A stretch of DNA of 64,000 nucleotides. It comes from Glossina fuscipes. Lineage: Eukaryota > Arthropoda > Insecta > Diptera > Glossinidae. The notes beneath the pieces are model-generated. The model did not search any database. It was not told the origin of the DNA and was given only the letters and a program-made list of their open reading frames with translations. The DNA lies in the NCBI RefSeq assembly GCF_014805625.2, contig NW_023998414.1, forward strand, positions 10,251,212-10,315,211, given 5' to 3'. Of the stretch, positions 48,104 through 59,351 are shown in pieces. The translations under genes were made by a program, and so were the position numbers. The stretch's first letter is position 1. The number at the start of each line of letters is the position of its first letter.

Positions 48104-48429
48104 TTTTGTGATTAATTTAATGCTATTTTTATGAGAGAGTTTTCTTACATATATTGATATTGATATTTGTATTATTTCTTTTCTTTCCTTTGTTTTTTTT
48201 GTTTTTTTTTTTTTTGTTTAATATTTTCTTTTAATTTCTTATTTTTACTTCTTTCTATAACATGTCGTAGCTGTTTCCTTTTATGTACTAATTAACTTAT
48301 TATGTTATGTTATTCACATCAATGTAGAATATTTCCATTCTCTCGCCTTACTTCACACATATGTACATAAATATTGAGTTTTTTTTTTATCAAAAATTTA
48401 ACAATCATTGCACTTATCATTGTTGTTGC

Positions 48430-48431
<2 letters not shown>

Positions 48432-48468
<37 letters not shown>
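48432..48468. repeat. Poly(T) tract
   Basis: Thirty-seven consecutive T, about 330 bp upstream of the Inx7 start codon. Confidence 0.95.
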
Positions 48469-48470
<2 letters not shown>

Positions 48471-48759
48471 TATTAAGTTGAAAACTTTATTTTGATAAGA
48501 TAACATTTCCCTTCTGAAATCTGAGCTAGAATTTCTCAGCAAATTCTATTAACCAAATGCATGTAATATTCTCATAGGCAGCTGGCCGAGTAATAATTGC
48601 CACAAAGCCTTTGACTTTGATAACTGAAGTTTAATTTTTGTTACTATTATTATCAAAATTAAATGAAAATAAGAACATCATTATACATATTTATGTACAT
48701 AGGATAGTAATTGGAATCCATTTAACTCGAATTTGTTATTATTAATGTTGTTAGCTTTT

Positions 48760-49250
48760 CTCCCGCATAAAATTCTGTGGGAAGAAGAGTTTCTTATACA
48801 AACTTTTCTCTATAACGGCAACAACGCCTCTTAAAGAGTAGAACAATCACTATTGCAGTCCATCCTATTATTCCTGAGGTCTACCATCTGCCATTGTTTA
48901 ATGGCCTCATGAAATTTCGCGGCAACCACCGTCAACACGGCACTCCCGGGTCATACCCAATGGTCGGGCAAGAAACCGTTCATGCCGGTAGTCTGATGAA
49001 GAGTGCATCGTAATGCCAGGAACAATGCTACTACGGATAATCTGATCCTATTCTACATAGCTACGTACGAAGCCGAAACCACGTTCGCCTTTGGAACCGC
49101 TACACATCCCGGAAAACCATCCAGCACACTATCATTTCTCGAGAAAGTAATGCTTCCGAATATGTCACCACACAGTACATACTCAACTGTGCCCCAGCCC
49201 TCTAACACCTCGTAGTATCATCAGAATTTAAGTAAATTTGATGGCGTTTA
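48760..49250. other. GC-richer unidentified block upstream of Inx7
   Basis: Compositionally distinct from its AT-rich flanks. A 70-codon plus frame (49003-49215) contains AEAETTF-like and PGKPSSTLSF-like residues but no recognised motif; the minus strand is also partly open. It may be a transposon fragment of a GC-richer family. I cannot assign it. Confidence 0.35.
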
Positions 49251-49459
49251 TGACAGGTTATCGAATGGAAGGCGAAAATGTGCTTTTCTCTCGGAAAACA
49301 GAATCCTCTTCCAATACTCTTCTTAAGCATCCAAGAGAAAAGTCTTCATAAACCTTAAGCCCTTCTTTGCCAAGTACCTGAGCAACTGCAATAAATCAGG
49401 GCTTCAAACCTAACAGCTACCATTTATAGGTGGGCATTACGAAAACGTGATCCTTCGAA

Positions 49460-49612
49460 AATTCACGTAAGTTTCGCCCCACAGACAGACAGACAAGCCT
49501 AAGTCTACTTGGAAAGTGATACCGAATCAACCGGGTATGCCTATGTCAAGTTCTCTTCAGTGTTGCATACATTCGTAATATAGCCTTGGACCACATGTGG
49601 TGTAGGGCATAT
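49460..49612 (-). repeat. Interspersed repeat family B, copy 13 (terminus)
   Basis: Contains 'gacagacagacaagccta', 'ttgcatacattcgtaa' and the terminal palindrome CCACATGTGG followed by TGTAGGGCAT. Confidence 0.65.
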
Positions 49613-49959
49613 TTAAGGCAAAAATGCTGTTATATCTTGAAGAAGTCGTCACGACTGCAATCGTTTTTTTTTTTTTTTTTTTTTTTTTTTTATCTTTCGC
49701 GTTTGAAGTCGTTTTTATTGATTGTATTTCAGGTTAGCATATGTTTCAAAAATTCAAATAATTAAGCCAAAAGAAAAATCATGACACATTTATTACTTCA
49801 AAATAAATTACAATTTTGCAAATATTTTATGTGCCATTTAAATTTTCTTAAGTGTACATACAGTGCAGTAATATAAGAGTTACTTAAAAAAACAATAAAA
49901 AAATAATAATAATGAAAGTATATCTCCAACTACATATATTATGTATATATATTAAGTAT

Positions 49960-50180
49960 ATTATGTGTGTGCAGGTGTATGTAACTCTCAGAAGGACTTG
50001 AAATAAATTCAATTTTTTTTTTTTGTTATAGCCATCGATTTAGAATTACTCTCCGAATCGATTTAAACATGTGTGTCATTTACCCACTAATATAATGACA
50101 TGTTTTGGGTTACGAATGATATGAATGTCGCCCCATATATATAATGCCTTTCTTCGAAATAGTCATTACGAGAAAAACAG
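49960..50180 (+). repeat. Interspersed repeat family B, copy 14 (partial)
   Basis: 'gtatgtaactctcagaagg', 'catcgatttagaattactc', 'cgaatcgatttaaacatgtg' and 'gacatgttttgggttacg' are family B blocks in order. Both ends are degraded. Confidence 0.55.
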
Positions 50181-50494
50181 TTAGACTTTTGAAAATTTTT
50201 CGATAAAAATCGCTAAATATTCGTATTTTCGCATACGAAATTGATGTGGAAAATTTCGATTAAACCATGGTACTTTTTCGAACCGGTTCGTACCGCAGCC
50301 GCTTTTCTTACGAGAAATGAGCTTCTCTATGGCAAAGGGATCTATTTTTGTTGTAATAAATTTAGATCATATAATCAAATCAAATTGTCTTATGGATCCC
50401 CTTCTCTCTATATAGCTCATCATTATTATAAATTTAGCCAGAGAATAAATTCTAAAACTAAAATCTTAAAGCACTAGCATCTAAAACTGTCGGT

Positions 50495-50585
50495 TTTATT
50501 AAAAACTCGACCGCACTTGAGATTTGAACCCACAACCATTAAGTTGCTAGTCGAGACTCTTGCCTACTCGGCGGGACTCAGGCGG
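50495..50585 (-). repeat. tRNA-like SINE head
   Basis: On the minus strand an A-box-like GCCGAGTAGGCA (50572-50561) and a B-box-like GGTTCAAATCTC (50530-50519) are 30 nt apart. Segments between them resemble the 21.36-kb copy. No paired acceptor stem, so it is not a working tRNA gene. Confidence 0.45.
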
Positions 50586-51899
50586 ATTCATGATAAAATA
50601 ATCCTTTATATGGCAATAAAATCAAATTTTGAAAACTTGACAACGAAAATAGATGCCGAAGAAAGCGATTTTGCTAACAAGTTCTATCTATCTTATAAGA
50701 GCTCTCACGGACAGTGCACTTTGCCATTGAAACAAAGGAACATATAATTTTTGTGTTTTTATCCCGTAAACAAAATAATGAAATCTATTAGATAAACAAT
50801 GCATAGATAGGGGATGTACAAGTCGTTCTTGAATGATTACAATGTTTTTACTTATTTTGTAATGAATTCGTTCCTTTAAGTGTAACTTGATAAGCCTGTT
50901 GCTTAACATTACGACAAACTCAATTATCTTACGCAATACTTAAGATTTTGTTATTCCATCACTTTCAGTTTGTTAAACTATCGCCTATTATCGCTTACAT
51001 CGAGTTTACACATTTATGTTTCTAAAATTTTCAAAATATCTTTATGTATATTATATCACCTATGAACATTACATTTTTATTATAAGATTTATTTTTTTTT
51101 TTTTTTATATACTTAGTCCGGTTACGTACAAACACGCTTTAAATGTAGAAAATTTAAATCAGCTTTCTCAGTGCCTGGTATATGTAATTATAACTGATAG
51201 TTATTGACAAAGATATTGTAAAATTTATTTAATTAAAAATTATTTAATAAATTATTGCAATAATTTTGTTTTTTCCTTTTTTTTTGTTTTGTGAACTTGT
51301 TGCTTTGAACTTTTGAAATCAGATTGTAATTATTATAAATAACTGACATGGATTTTATGACTGGCTGGCTATTAAAGTAAAAACATTAACTGCAAAAAAA
51401 AAAAAAAAAAAAAAAAACAGCTATAAACTTTTAGTTGTGCAAATTTTAAAGTATTAAAATAATCGCAAAATTTGCAAGTTTTCTTTCACATACCATCAAA
51501 AACTTGAGGAAAAAATTTTAATAGCAATCCATAACAAAAAACCCGTATCGAGCTTTACCAAGAGAACGTAAACAAGAGCAAAAAAAAAAAAAAGATATTG
51601 CGAGTGCAATGACGTCGATGTAAATGTAGCAAAAAATAGGACATTGCTTGTCTGGCGGGAAAACAAAATTCAATGCAATGTTACCTTTTTGGATATAACA
51701 AATTTATAGAAGATCGTCAGATGAAAAGTTCAAATTAGATAATCTATCTCTATCTATCATATTTTCTTAAGGCAATATTTGCCTTCTTACTAAGACTTTA
51801 CTTTAAATGTTCGACACTTTTTATTGCTTACTATAATTATGAAAATGAAAAGAAATAATTATTAAGTGCACAGAATTGTTTCACGTCACATTGCCTCTG

Positions 51900-52200
51900 C
51901 ATCTAGTTGTATCCTAAACAATATGTGGTACGTAGGGAACTTGAAGGCTGTGCGAAGGTATGTAATAACCAGAAAGACTTAAAATAGATCAACTTTTTAT
52001 TGTATCGATTAATTGAGAGTTAGAGTTTTCTGAATCAAACTAGGTTCACCTCTCTCTCTCTCTCTCTATCCTTCTCGTTTTCTTGTCTTCCATATACAGG
52101 CCGCAAATTTCTAATGAAATTTGCTTCACTAAGTAATTTTGGTCTGAAGACGAATGTTGTTGCCAACAGTTCGGATCGGACCAAAGTCGATATATGCATT
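51900..52200 (+). repeat. Interspersed repeat family B, copy 15
   Basis: 'cctaaacaatatgtggtac', 'gtatgtaataaccagaaag', 'ccatatacaggccgcaaatt', 'tttggtctgaagacgaatg' and 'gttcggatcggacc'. Includes a (CT)n tract at 52053-52067. Confidence 0.6.
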
Positions 52201-52332
52201 ACTTTGTTCCATAATCCGATTATCGCTAAAAATGCAAAGAGTTCCTTGACGTTTCAGTCTTTTTAAAATTCTAATCTCTATTAGATTTCTGTTTTCCAAA
52301 TTTATTTCACAATGCGTAAGAATATTATAGGC

Positions 52333-52590
52333 GAGCAAGTGCAAGTGCAAGTGCGTTAGATAGCCCTCACCACTTCGCCTAGTACAGTTATTCACTGGCT
52401 GTGGTAATTATACACCAAAAAGTACAAATTACATTCATGCGAAGGCATACTTTTCATGAAAGTCTGCATATCGTAGTATGCCCGAAATATCGCATGACGT
52501 AATCAAAATTTAGCAAACTTTGTTCACTTCCCAAAAATTTTATTAATTTGCATATACCGTCATAAAAAAAATATTTAAAGTACTTGCACG
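52333..52590 (+). repeat. Interspersed repeat family C, copy 6 (partial)
   Basis: 'tagatagccctcaccactt', CGCCTAGTACAGTTATTCAC, 'tcatgcgaaggcatactttt', 'gcatatcgtagtatgccc' and 'aatcaaaatttagcaaac'. Its right side runs into a family A fragment at about 52585. Confidence 0.6.
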
Positions 52591-52737
52591 TAGGTTAATA
52601 TTGAAAATGGGAGAAATCGCTCAAAGCACACGACTATAGTGCAACCTAAACTGAGAGAGTTTCTCCTCTCTCATAAGCATATAGTAGAAAGTTGACGACA
52701 ATTTTCCAGGATGATGCATTAAACGAAATTTTAATTT

Positions 52738-53500
52738 TTTATACTCATCATCGAAAGGTGAGGGATATATTCAATTCAAATCAAAACGTTTGCAACGCCC
52801 AGAACGAAATCTTAGAAAGCCCACAAAGTACATACACTCTCGAACAGCATCAAATTCTGAATCGGTTTGGCTGGCAGAAAAACTGGAAATTCTCGTACGC
52901 AGACTGGTGTCGAAAATGGGCCAAATCGGTTGAAGGACACGCCTATACTACTCCGTTTATCGCATGTTTATATCCGTGTTGTACCGTAGTACCCGCAAAA
53001 AATGAGAAACATGACCACATCTACCCAATATTGTAATGCAATAAAATTTAAATTTTTCTTCGCCACCTTTATAACGCGCAGAAGCAAGCTTTAAAAGCTC
53101 GATGAAGTATATAAATTCTTCGTCAGTTTTAAATTCAGAATGCAACGTTCTGTCCTTCTATCCATCTATCTATCTGTTAGTCCAAAAATCTGTTCGTACA
53201 CCCAACTCTGTAGTATCTATGGTACACCTTCTTCCATTCGCCAAAGAAAATATATCGACCTACAAATGCGCGAAAGAGTTTGAAAATGGCCGAAACAGGT
53301 CAAAGAGCATACAACCAAAACTGAGAACACTTTTGCTTTCCGTATCTTTTGCTCGTTGCTCATAAACTATAAAAAATACGTGATATGAATTTTCACAAAA
53401 TTATTCTAAAGGAACCAAAAAATTAGCCGTAAATTAACGATAATAGGTGATAAAAGTTTCGGCCTCAACTGAATATAATTTTCTTTCTTGTTATTTCATT
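52738..53500 (+). repeat. Interspersed repeat family A, copy 7
   Basis: Starts ATACTCATCATCGAAAGG, then AAAACGTTTGCAACGCCCAG, 'agcccacaaagtacatac', 'ctcgaacagcatcaaattc', a second half with 'gaagtatataaattcttcg', and a degraded right end 'gtttcggcctcaactgaata'. Open frames over it are incidental. Confidence 0.7.
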
Positions 53501-54083
53501 TCTTTCGGACTACAGCTGAATAGAATTTTTTTATTCGTTAGAGGGACATTTCCTAGCGTTGTAGGGCCTGTAGTCCCTGTCTTTTTTTTATTTTCAAAAT
53601 TAGGTCATTAACCTAAGGTTATATTATAATTTAATTTTTTACCTCAACTTATGTAAACGTAAGTGTTCCGAAAACAAGCAAGCGACGAACACAGGCATAT
53701 AAGTAAATCATTTCAGAATCGTGTACCGCTAAAGCATTCATATAAAATACAATCATATAGTATAACCTACGGTTAGTGTGAGTAACTTAATGACTGTTTA
53801 TTTGTTAATAAGGGAAAATCTTTGAAAGAATTGAAAGTGCCTAAGGTCACTGTAGAAATTATCACATATTTGACTAATAATAAATGTAATTTGTCACTAA
53901 TCGTTTTGTTTAATCTGATAACATGTTTTTTTGTTTAACTTTAACAATTGTGTCATAAGATTTCAAAGAATCTGTTGTGTTAGAGTCATTGATTATAAAC
54001 ATTCGGTTGATGTTAGTCATGGAAAACAAACGGATACAATTAGTTAGTTTATTATATGCGTAACTATTTGTTTAAAATAGGGG

Positions 54084-54120
<37 letters not shown>

Positions 54121-55070
54121 TTTTTTCATTTTTTAACTCTCATCTGATAAATGATTTGTTTGACAACTTTATTGCACAGCACGTAGTATAATAGAAATCA
54201 CTACATATCTTGCTTGAAACATCAACAGGTTTTATCTTAATATAGATAGGTAAATAACTTTGCCTACCTAACTTATGTAAATTTTACGATCGACTCGAAG
54301 GGAACTATTCAGTCAGTGTTGTGATAAAAATGACAGTCATTTTCGTTAAACTATCTGCAGTCAGTCAGTAAATAATATTTTTAATAATGTTTTGCTTGTA
54401 AAAGTCGTTGTTGCCAACTAAGTGTATAGTACTGTATATAGGCAAATGTTAAGAAACATAATATACTGTCTGAGTTTATTAGCCTTTAAAATTTCACTTG
54501 GATCATCGGATACATATAAAAAATGAATTTAAAAAAAAAAAAAAAAAAAAAAAAACAAAAACATTAAAAAAGAATGAAAAGAAACATAAGAAAGAGAAAT
54601 ACGATGACAAAGGTCTACTACGTCAATATTTAGCATTATTGTGTAAATAACACACACACAACAGGTATTCTGATCTTTCTTTACATCTATTATATAGAAA
54701 TCTGTTATGTTTATTTGTTGGTTATTGCTTATAAATCGAACAGTTAAGTTTAAAAAGTCGAGTCAAATAACTTCCTTCATATGCGTAAGATACAGAATAA
54801 TTCTACAGTTAGTCTTACCCGAACCGCACGGACATCTTCATCCTTTGCGTCTAAAAATAACATATCTCATCATCTCGTTGAAGCATGAAGAGTAAAGTTA
54901 ATAATCCATTTGCGGGAAACTTTACTTCTCTTATTCCATTTGAAGACAAATGGTGCTGACAGTTAAACAAAATATAGAATATCGTGAATATATTATGTCC
55001 CAAGCAAACCCAAATGTATGCCTGTAACTCTACACTCTTACATGAAGAGATCAAAAACGTTTAACTTCAC
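53500..55070. other. Gene-free AT-rich stretch
   Basis: No supported gene. Contains (TA)n at about 54099-54121 and an A run at about 54531-54555. Confidence 0.6.
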
Positions 55071-55079
55071 ACGAAACAT

Positions 55080-55740
55080 TGTCGAACGTAATCAAATTAA
55101 ACCGACAAAAACTAATGCGGTTCGGTACAGCAATATCCGAGTCATGTCTAACAACCGGTACTTTATACCGATTCAGAATGTCAAGCGACTATTGCTCAGG
55201 GGTTTTACCGAATATTTTTGAAAATTTCAGTTTTTTTGCACGTTATATGGGCAATGGTCGAAGAAGTGATCCAATCCGAATCATTGTCAATAGCATTTGG
55301 ACTTATACCAAAAAAACACGTCGGTATACCAAATTTTATCAAAATATCTCAAAAATTACGATCAATAAGCTGAACACAAGAAGATCAGATGGACAGAGAG
55401 ATATAAGTTTTTTTCTCCTAATAATATGAACAATTACAGTCGAAAAGGGGAAGAGATAGAGAAGCGACCGTAGCCCGATGACTGTGTGCGTAATCAGTAA
55501 AGGCTACGTTTTTACCGACCGAGCACTGATTATAACTGCGACCAAAGTAAATTCTCTCACAATGGGATTTGGAATCTCCGAACATTGACGTTGACTACTC
55601 ATGCGAGGTGAGATTCAAAAAGCGATTTTGAATGGATCGATATAATAAAAGATGGGTTTATCTCAAGTCCTTCTGGGTGGTAAATACATCCCGCACAAGC
55701 TCAATATATCCTTGCACCACATATGGTGTAGAGTATAATA
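55080..55740 (-). repeat. Interspersed repeat family B, copy 16, interrupted
   Basis: Family B blocks occur on both sides of a foreign insert: 'cacgttatatgggcaatgg', 'gatccaatccgaatcattg' and 'agatcagatggacagaga' on the left, and 'ggatcgatataataaaag', 'tcaagtccttctgggtgg' and CACCACATATGGTGTAGAG on the right. The insert (about 55440-55615) is SINE-like. Confidence 0.65.
55440..55615 (-). repeat. SINE-like insertion inside a family B copy
   Basis: On the minus strand it reads AATTTACTTTGGTCGCAG, GTGCTCGGTCGGTAAA and GGGCTACGGTCGC, matching the block at 39367-39457 and the body of the 21.4-kb copy. Ends and target duplication are not resolved. Confidence 0.5.
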
Positions 55741-56451
55741 GCTGGCTTAAATTGAATTATATTCTTTTACACTTGTACAAGGTGACCATGTGAATTGCTA
55801 CAATATGAGCCCTTGCTATTAGTTTGTTGTTTATGACACACTAACAAATTCCAGCAGATATTACTCGCATTTACTTACTGATTGCACCTATTAAACCTAT
55901 GGGGTCCTTTGCAATAAAGGTGGCATTTATGGTAACATGTTAAGAAAGAGAGCATCGTTAAGGTCGGATAATCAAATCCACAGTTTAAACGACAGTTTGG
56001 ACCAACAATTGCATTCAGACATAACCTAAGTCCTCGATATCGATAGAAGATTATATTGTATAGGCGCTATAATCCCAATATTCATATTATAGTAACTTGC
56101 CATCGAAAGCTACTACATTTTGTGTCGTATAATAAGAAAACTTTGTCCAATCCATCAGTTTGCGATACTTTACTTTCGATTTCTATATATTTGAGGGAAA
56201 AACGATATAAGGAAAATGGAAACAGTTTAAGATTACAAAAGAAAAAAAAAAAGCTCGGGCTTGGTTCGCATTACATTTCTACTTCTTATAATCAAGTGAT
56301 CTAGTTTGTAGGCATGATAACTTTTCCAACAACCTAATAATGTGCTGTTTTCGAATATAGGCAATATAACGTCGTTATTAACTGGACGATTCTTACGTGC
56401 TATTCCTACTGCTTTTTTTTTTCTCGGTTTTTACGTTTAATGAATTCCCAA

Positions 56452-56525
56452 TAGTTTGATAATATATATATATGTATATATATATGTATATATGTATGTT
56501 TGTATGCATGTATACATATATGATT
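56452..56525. repeat. (TA)n/(TATG)n microsatellite
   Basis: Alternating TATATG and TATGTATG units. A second TA repeat is at 56765-56806. Confidence 0.9.
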
Positions 56526-56769
56526 TACTTTTGCATACGTCTCGCTGGCAGTTTTGACTTTCTTCTCTATGCATCACATACGATCTTTGACTACTCGTAC
56601 AATACTTCATACAATTGATACGTGATTTAGAACAATTTATTCAATTGATTTCAACAATTTCTAAGAAATTTTTTTTTTCTTTTTTATCATTACACGCTTA
56701 CGTGCTTTCTTTCTTTCATAGGCCGCAGAAATGGATGAAGAAGTTGAATAAACTTTTATGATAGATATA

Positions 56770-56809
<40 letters not shown>

Positions 56810-57114
56810 GCAGCTATGAAATGCTGCGACATACTTATGTAGATTTTCATGTTTTAAAATTTTTATCCCTGAAACTTTTCTCATATATTTGAGAAATTAT
56901 TGCTGCGTAAAGACAGCTTCACTTCACTTGATTAATGTATAATAAAAGCAAATGGCAAGTCCACGATATCCCATAGTAATGCTTTTTATAATTCTTGGAA
57001 TTGTAAAATCCCTTATAAGATCTTACGCGTACATAAAGGTTGTCGCAGTCGCTAGCTCTTATATGAAATTGATTTATTTTAAAGAATTCCCATAGAATGG
57101 ATAAATATTTATTA

Positions 57115-57958
57115 CACCCATCGCCGAAGGATGAGAGGTATATTTATTTTGTCAAAACGTTTGCTACGCCCCGAACGAAGCGACCCCACAAAGTATGCAC
57201 ATTCTTGATCAGCATCAACTTCCAAATCGATTTAAGCATGTCCGTCTGTCTGTGTGTGTAATGTTTATTATAAACATTCACCGGGTCGCAAAAATGAAGC
57301 TATTGACTTCAAATTTCGCTAAGACATTGAAAGTTCTTGCACGCGGTTTGTTATTGAAAATCGGTCGAAGGACACGAGCACAGCATCACGTAAACTGACA
57401 ATATTTTGTTTTTTTTTTTCTCAAAAGGAATGAGAAATTGATTTTTTACCCATTACTCATAAACTACAGCAAATAGATATACAAAAAATTTAAACACATA
57501 TTCTTTGGGCGATGTTGCAGCATTCTTGCACAAAAATGGGAAAAATTGACCAATTGACAACCCAACATTACAATGTATCAAACTTGAATTTTTTTTTCAA
57601 GACCTTTATATCGATGTAGCAGTAAGCTTCAAAAAACCCATAAAGTATACAAATTCTTGGCCAGTTTCAAATTTGGAATACACCTAAACATGTCCGCCTG
57701 TTTGTCTGTCCATCTGTGCGTTTGCGCAACTTTGTATTTAGTATTTATGGTAAACATTCTTCCGTTAACAATTTTTAAGTGATAAGCCTATGCAACAAGG
57801 ACTTTTATTATGGAAATATAATAAATCACTCGCGCCCACTCCATTTTAGAGAGCATGAAAATTTAGTTCTTTTACTTTTTTTTGTCATTTTTAAGATAAG
57901 GGTGTTGGTGGGTATACAAAATTCGATCACGACCGAATATAATTTTCTTACTTGTCTT
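57115..57958 (+). repeat. Interspersed repeat family A, copy 8 (most complete)
   Basis: Spans from ACACCCATCGCCGAAGGATG to ATTCGATCACGACCGAATA plus TAATTTTCTTACTTG. Two related halves are visible: 'ttcttgatcagcatcaact' with 'cgatttaagcatgtccgtct' at 57203-57247, and 'aaattcttggccagtttcaa' with 'cctaaacatgtccgcctg' at 57650-57700. The right-end ATTCG...CGAAT stem and the outer ACCCATC/GATGGGT-like match define the family boundary. Non-coding. Confidence 0.7.
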
Positions 57959-58427
57959 CCTGAGTTTGGAATACATAGGCATGTATTCCTTTTCGTCTTC
58001 AAGACGAGAAAATGACGAAAACTGAATACACTACGGTATATAAGGAAGAAACACAATTAACGAATATGTAACGAAGACGACAAGCTTATATTTTCGATTT
58101 AATGAATCAGATGAATGCAGTTACTTTAAGCTAAAAAAACCTATTATTGAAGAACGCAACTGGCAGCAATTGATTCAATGATGTAGCTCGGTCATCTTAC
58201 TTCAAAATGTGAGTATTATTATTATTGGGTTCGACAAATGACGAAGGGATTGTTTCTTAATGAAAACAAACACACATTTAGATACAATTTGGGTAACTCT
58301 GATTTTGTTCAACCAAACAAGATCCACCCCATAGATAGATATAATAATAAAAATGTATGCGTATCCGTACCTTTACGTTTATATACATAAATGTGTATTC
58401 GTGCACGAAGCAGGAGCATTGTTAAAG

Positions 58428-58435
<8 letters not shown>

Positions 58436-58483
<48 letters not shown>
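58436..58483. repeat. Poly(A) tract
   Basis: Forty-eight consecutive A, the longest homopolymer I see in the window. Confidence 0.95.
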
Positions 58484-58484
<1 letters not shown>

Positions 58485-58686
58485 ACTCCTAACGCTTGCC
58501 ACACTCTATAGTTAACTCTCTATGTTAACGTTTATAACCGCATCAGGTTTTTCTTTCACATCCATGCTTATGCAAACAAATACGTATATAATGCATAGAA
58601 TACATAAAAATAAAGAATAAAAAATTTAAAAAAATATATACCTGTTGGGTCTCAGCGATTTTTCAATACGCACAATTCTCTTAAAT

Positions 58687-58713
58687 CTCTCTCTCTCTCT
58701 CTCTCTCTCAGTA
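58687..58713 (+). promoter_or_regulatory. (CT)n tract ending in an initiator-like TCAGTA
   Basis: Eleven to twelve CT dinucleotides run directly into TCAGTA (58708-58713), which fits the fly initiator consensus TCAKTY except its last base. It lies about 640 bp upstream of the Inx2 start codon, in the same orientation. CT/GA repeats are GAGA-factor sites in Drosophila. That this is the Inx2 promoter is inference; a microsatellite ending by chance is equally possible. Confidence 0.25.
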
Positions 58714-59351
58714 CGCAAACATATATTCTCCGCTTGCATAGCTAGAAAACGAATACACAACAAAAGCAAACATTTTATCTGACGGAGCGAACAAGTGAGA
58801 AAGTCACTCAATTTCTGTGATAAGTACAGAGACAGAGTATCGTCTGGTTAGGGATCAAACAAAACAGTTGAAATTTTCTACTCGAGGTGTACGTTTAGTG
58901 ACGCTGTCACCCAACGTATATATATATATATATACACACAAATATACATATATTTACAAAAGAAAAAAAAAATAATAATAAAAATAAAAATAAATAAATA
59001 AATAAAAGTAAAAAAAAAAATTACTGAAAGCATTCCAAAAAATAAAGATTATCTCGTTTTAGAGAAACTCCTTTCAAGCCCGATTACGAATTGTTTAGAA
59101 AATAATAACGCGTATGGTTGTGAAGTTAAATCAAGTGTTTTAACAGACACAAAATATTTATCCAAATTTAACTCAATTGGATGCGAAAACAAAAAAAAAA
59201 ACAAGTACAATTTTCGTTACGAAGAACATCTTAACAGACTTTTGTTTTCATTTCTTTCTTTTTTTTTTTTTTTTTTTTTTTCCTTTTTTTTTTCTTTAAA
59301 ATATAATTTAAACATTTATACGCTTTTTGTTTTAAAAAAAACTGCAACGAA

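Noticed and set aside
52692..53036. 114-codon plus frame
   Set aside because: Coincides with family A repeat sequence; the peptide is a translation of repeat landmarks.
55079..55429. 116-codon plus frame
   Set aside because: Lies over a family B repeat in antisense and is explained by it.
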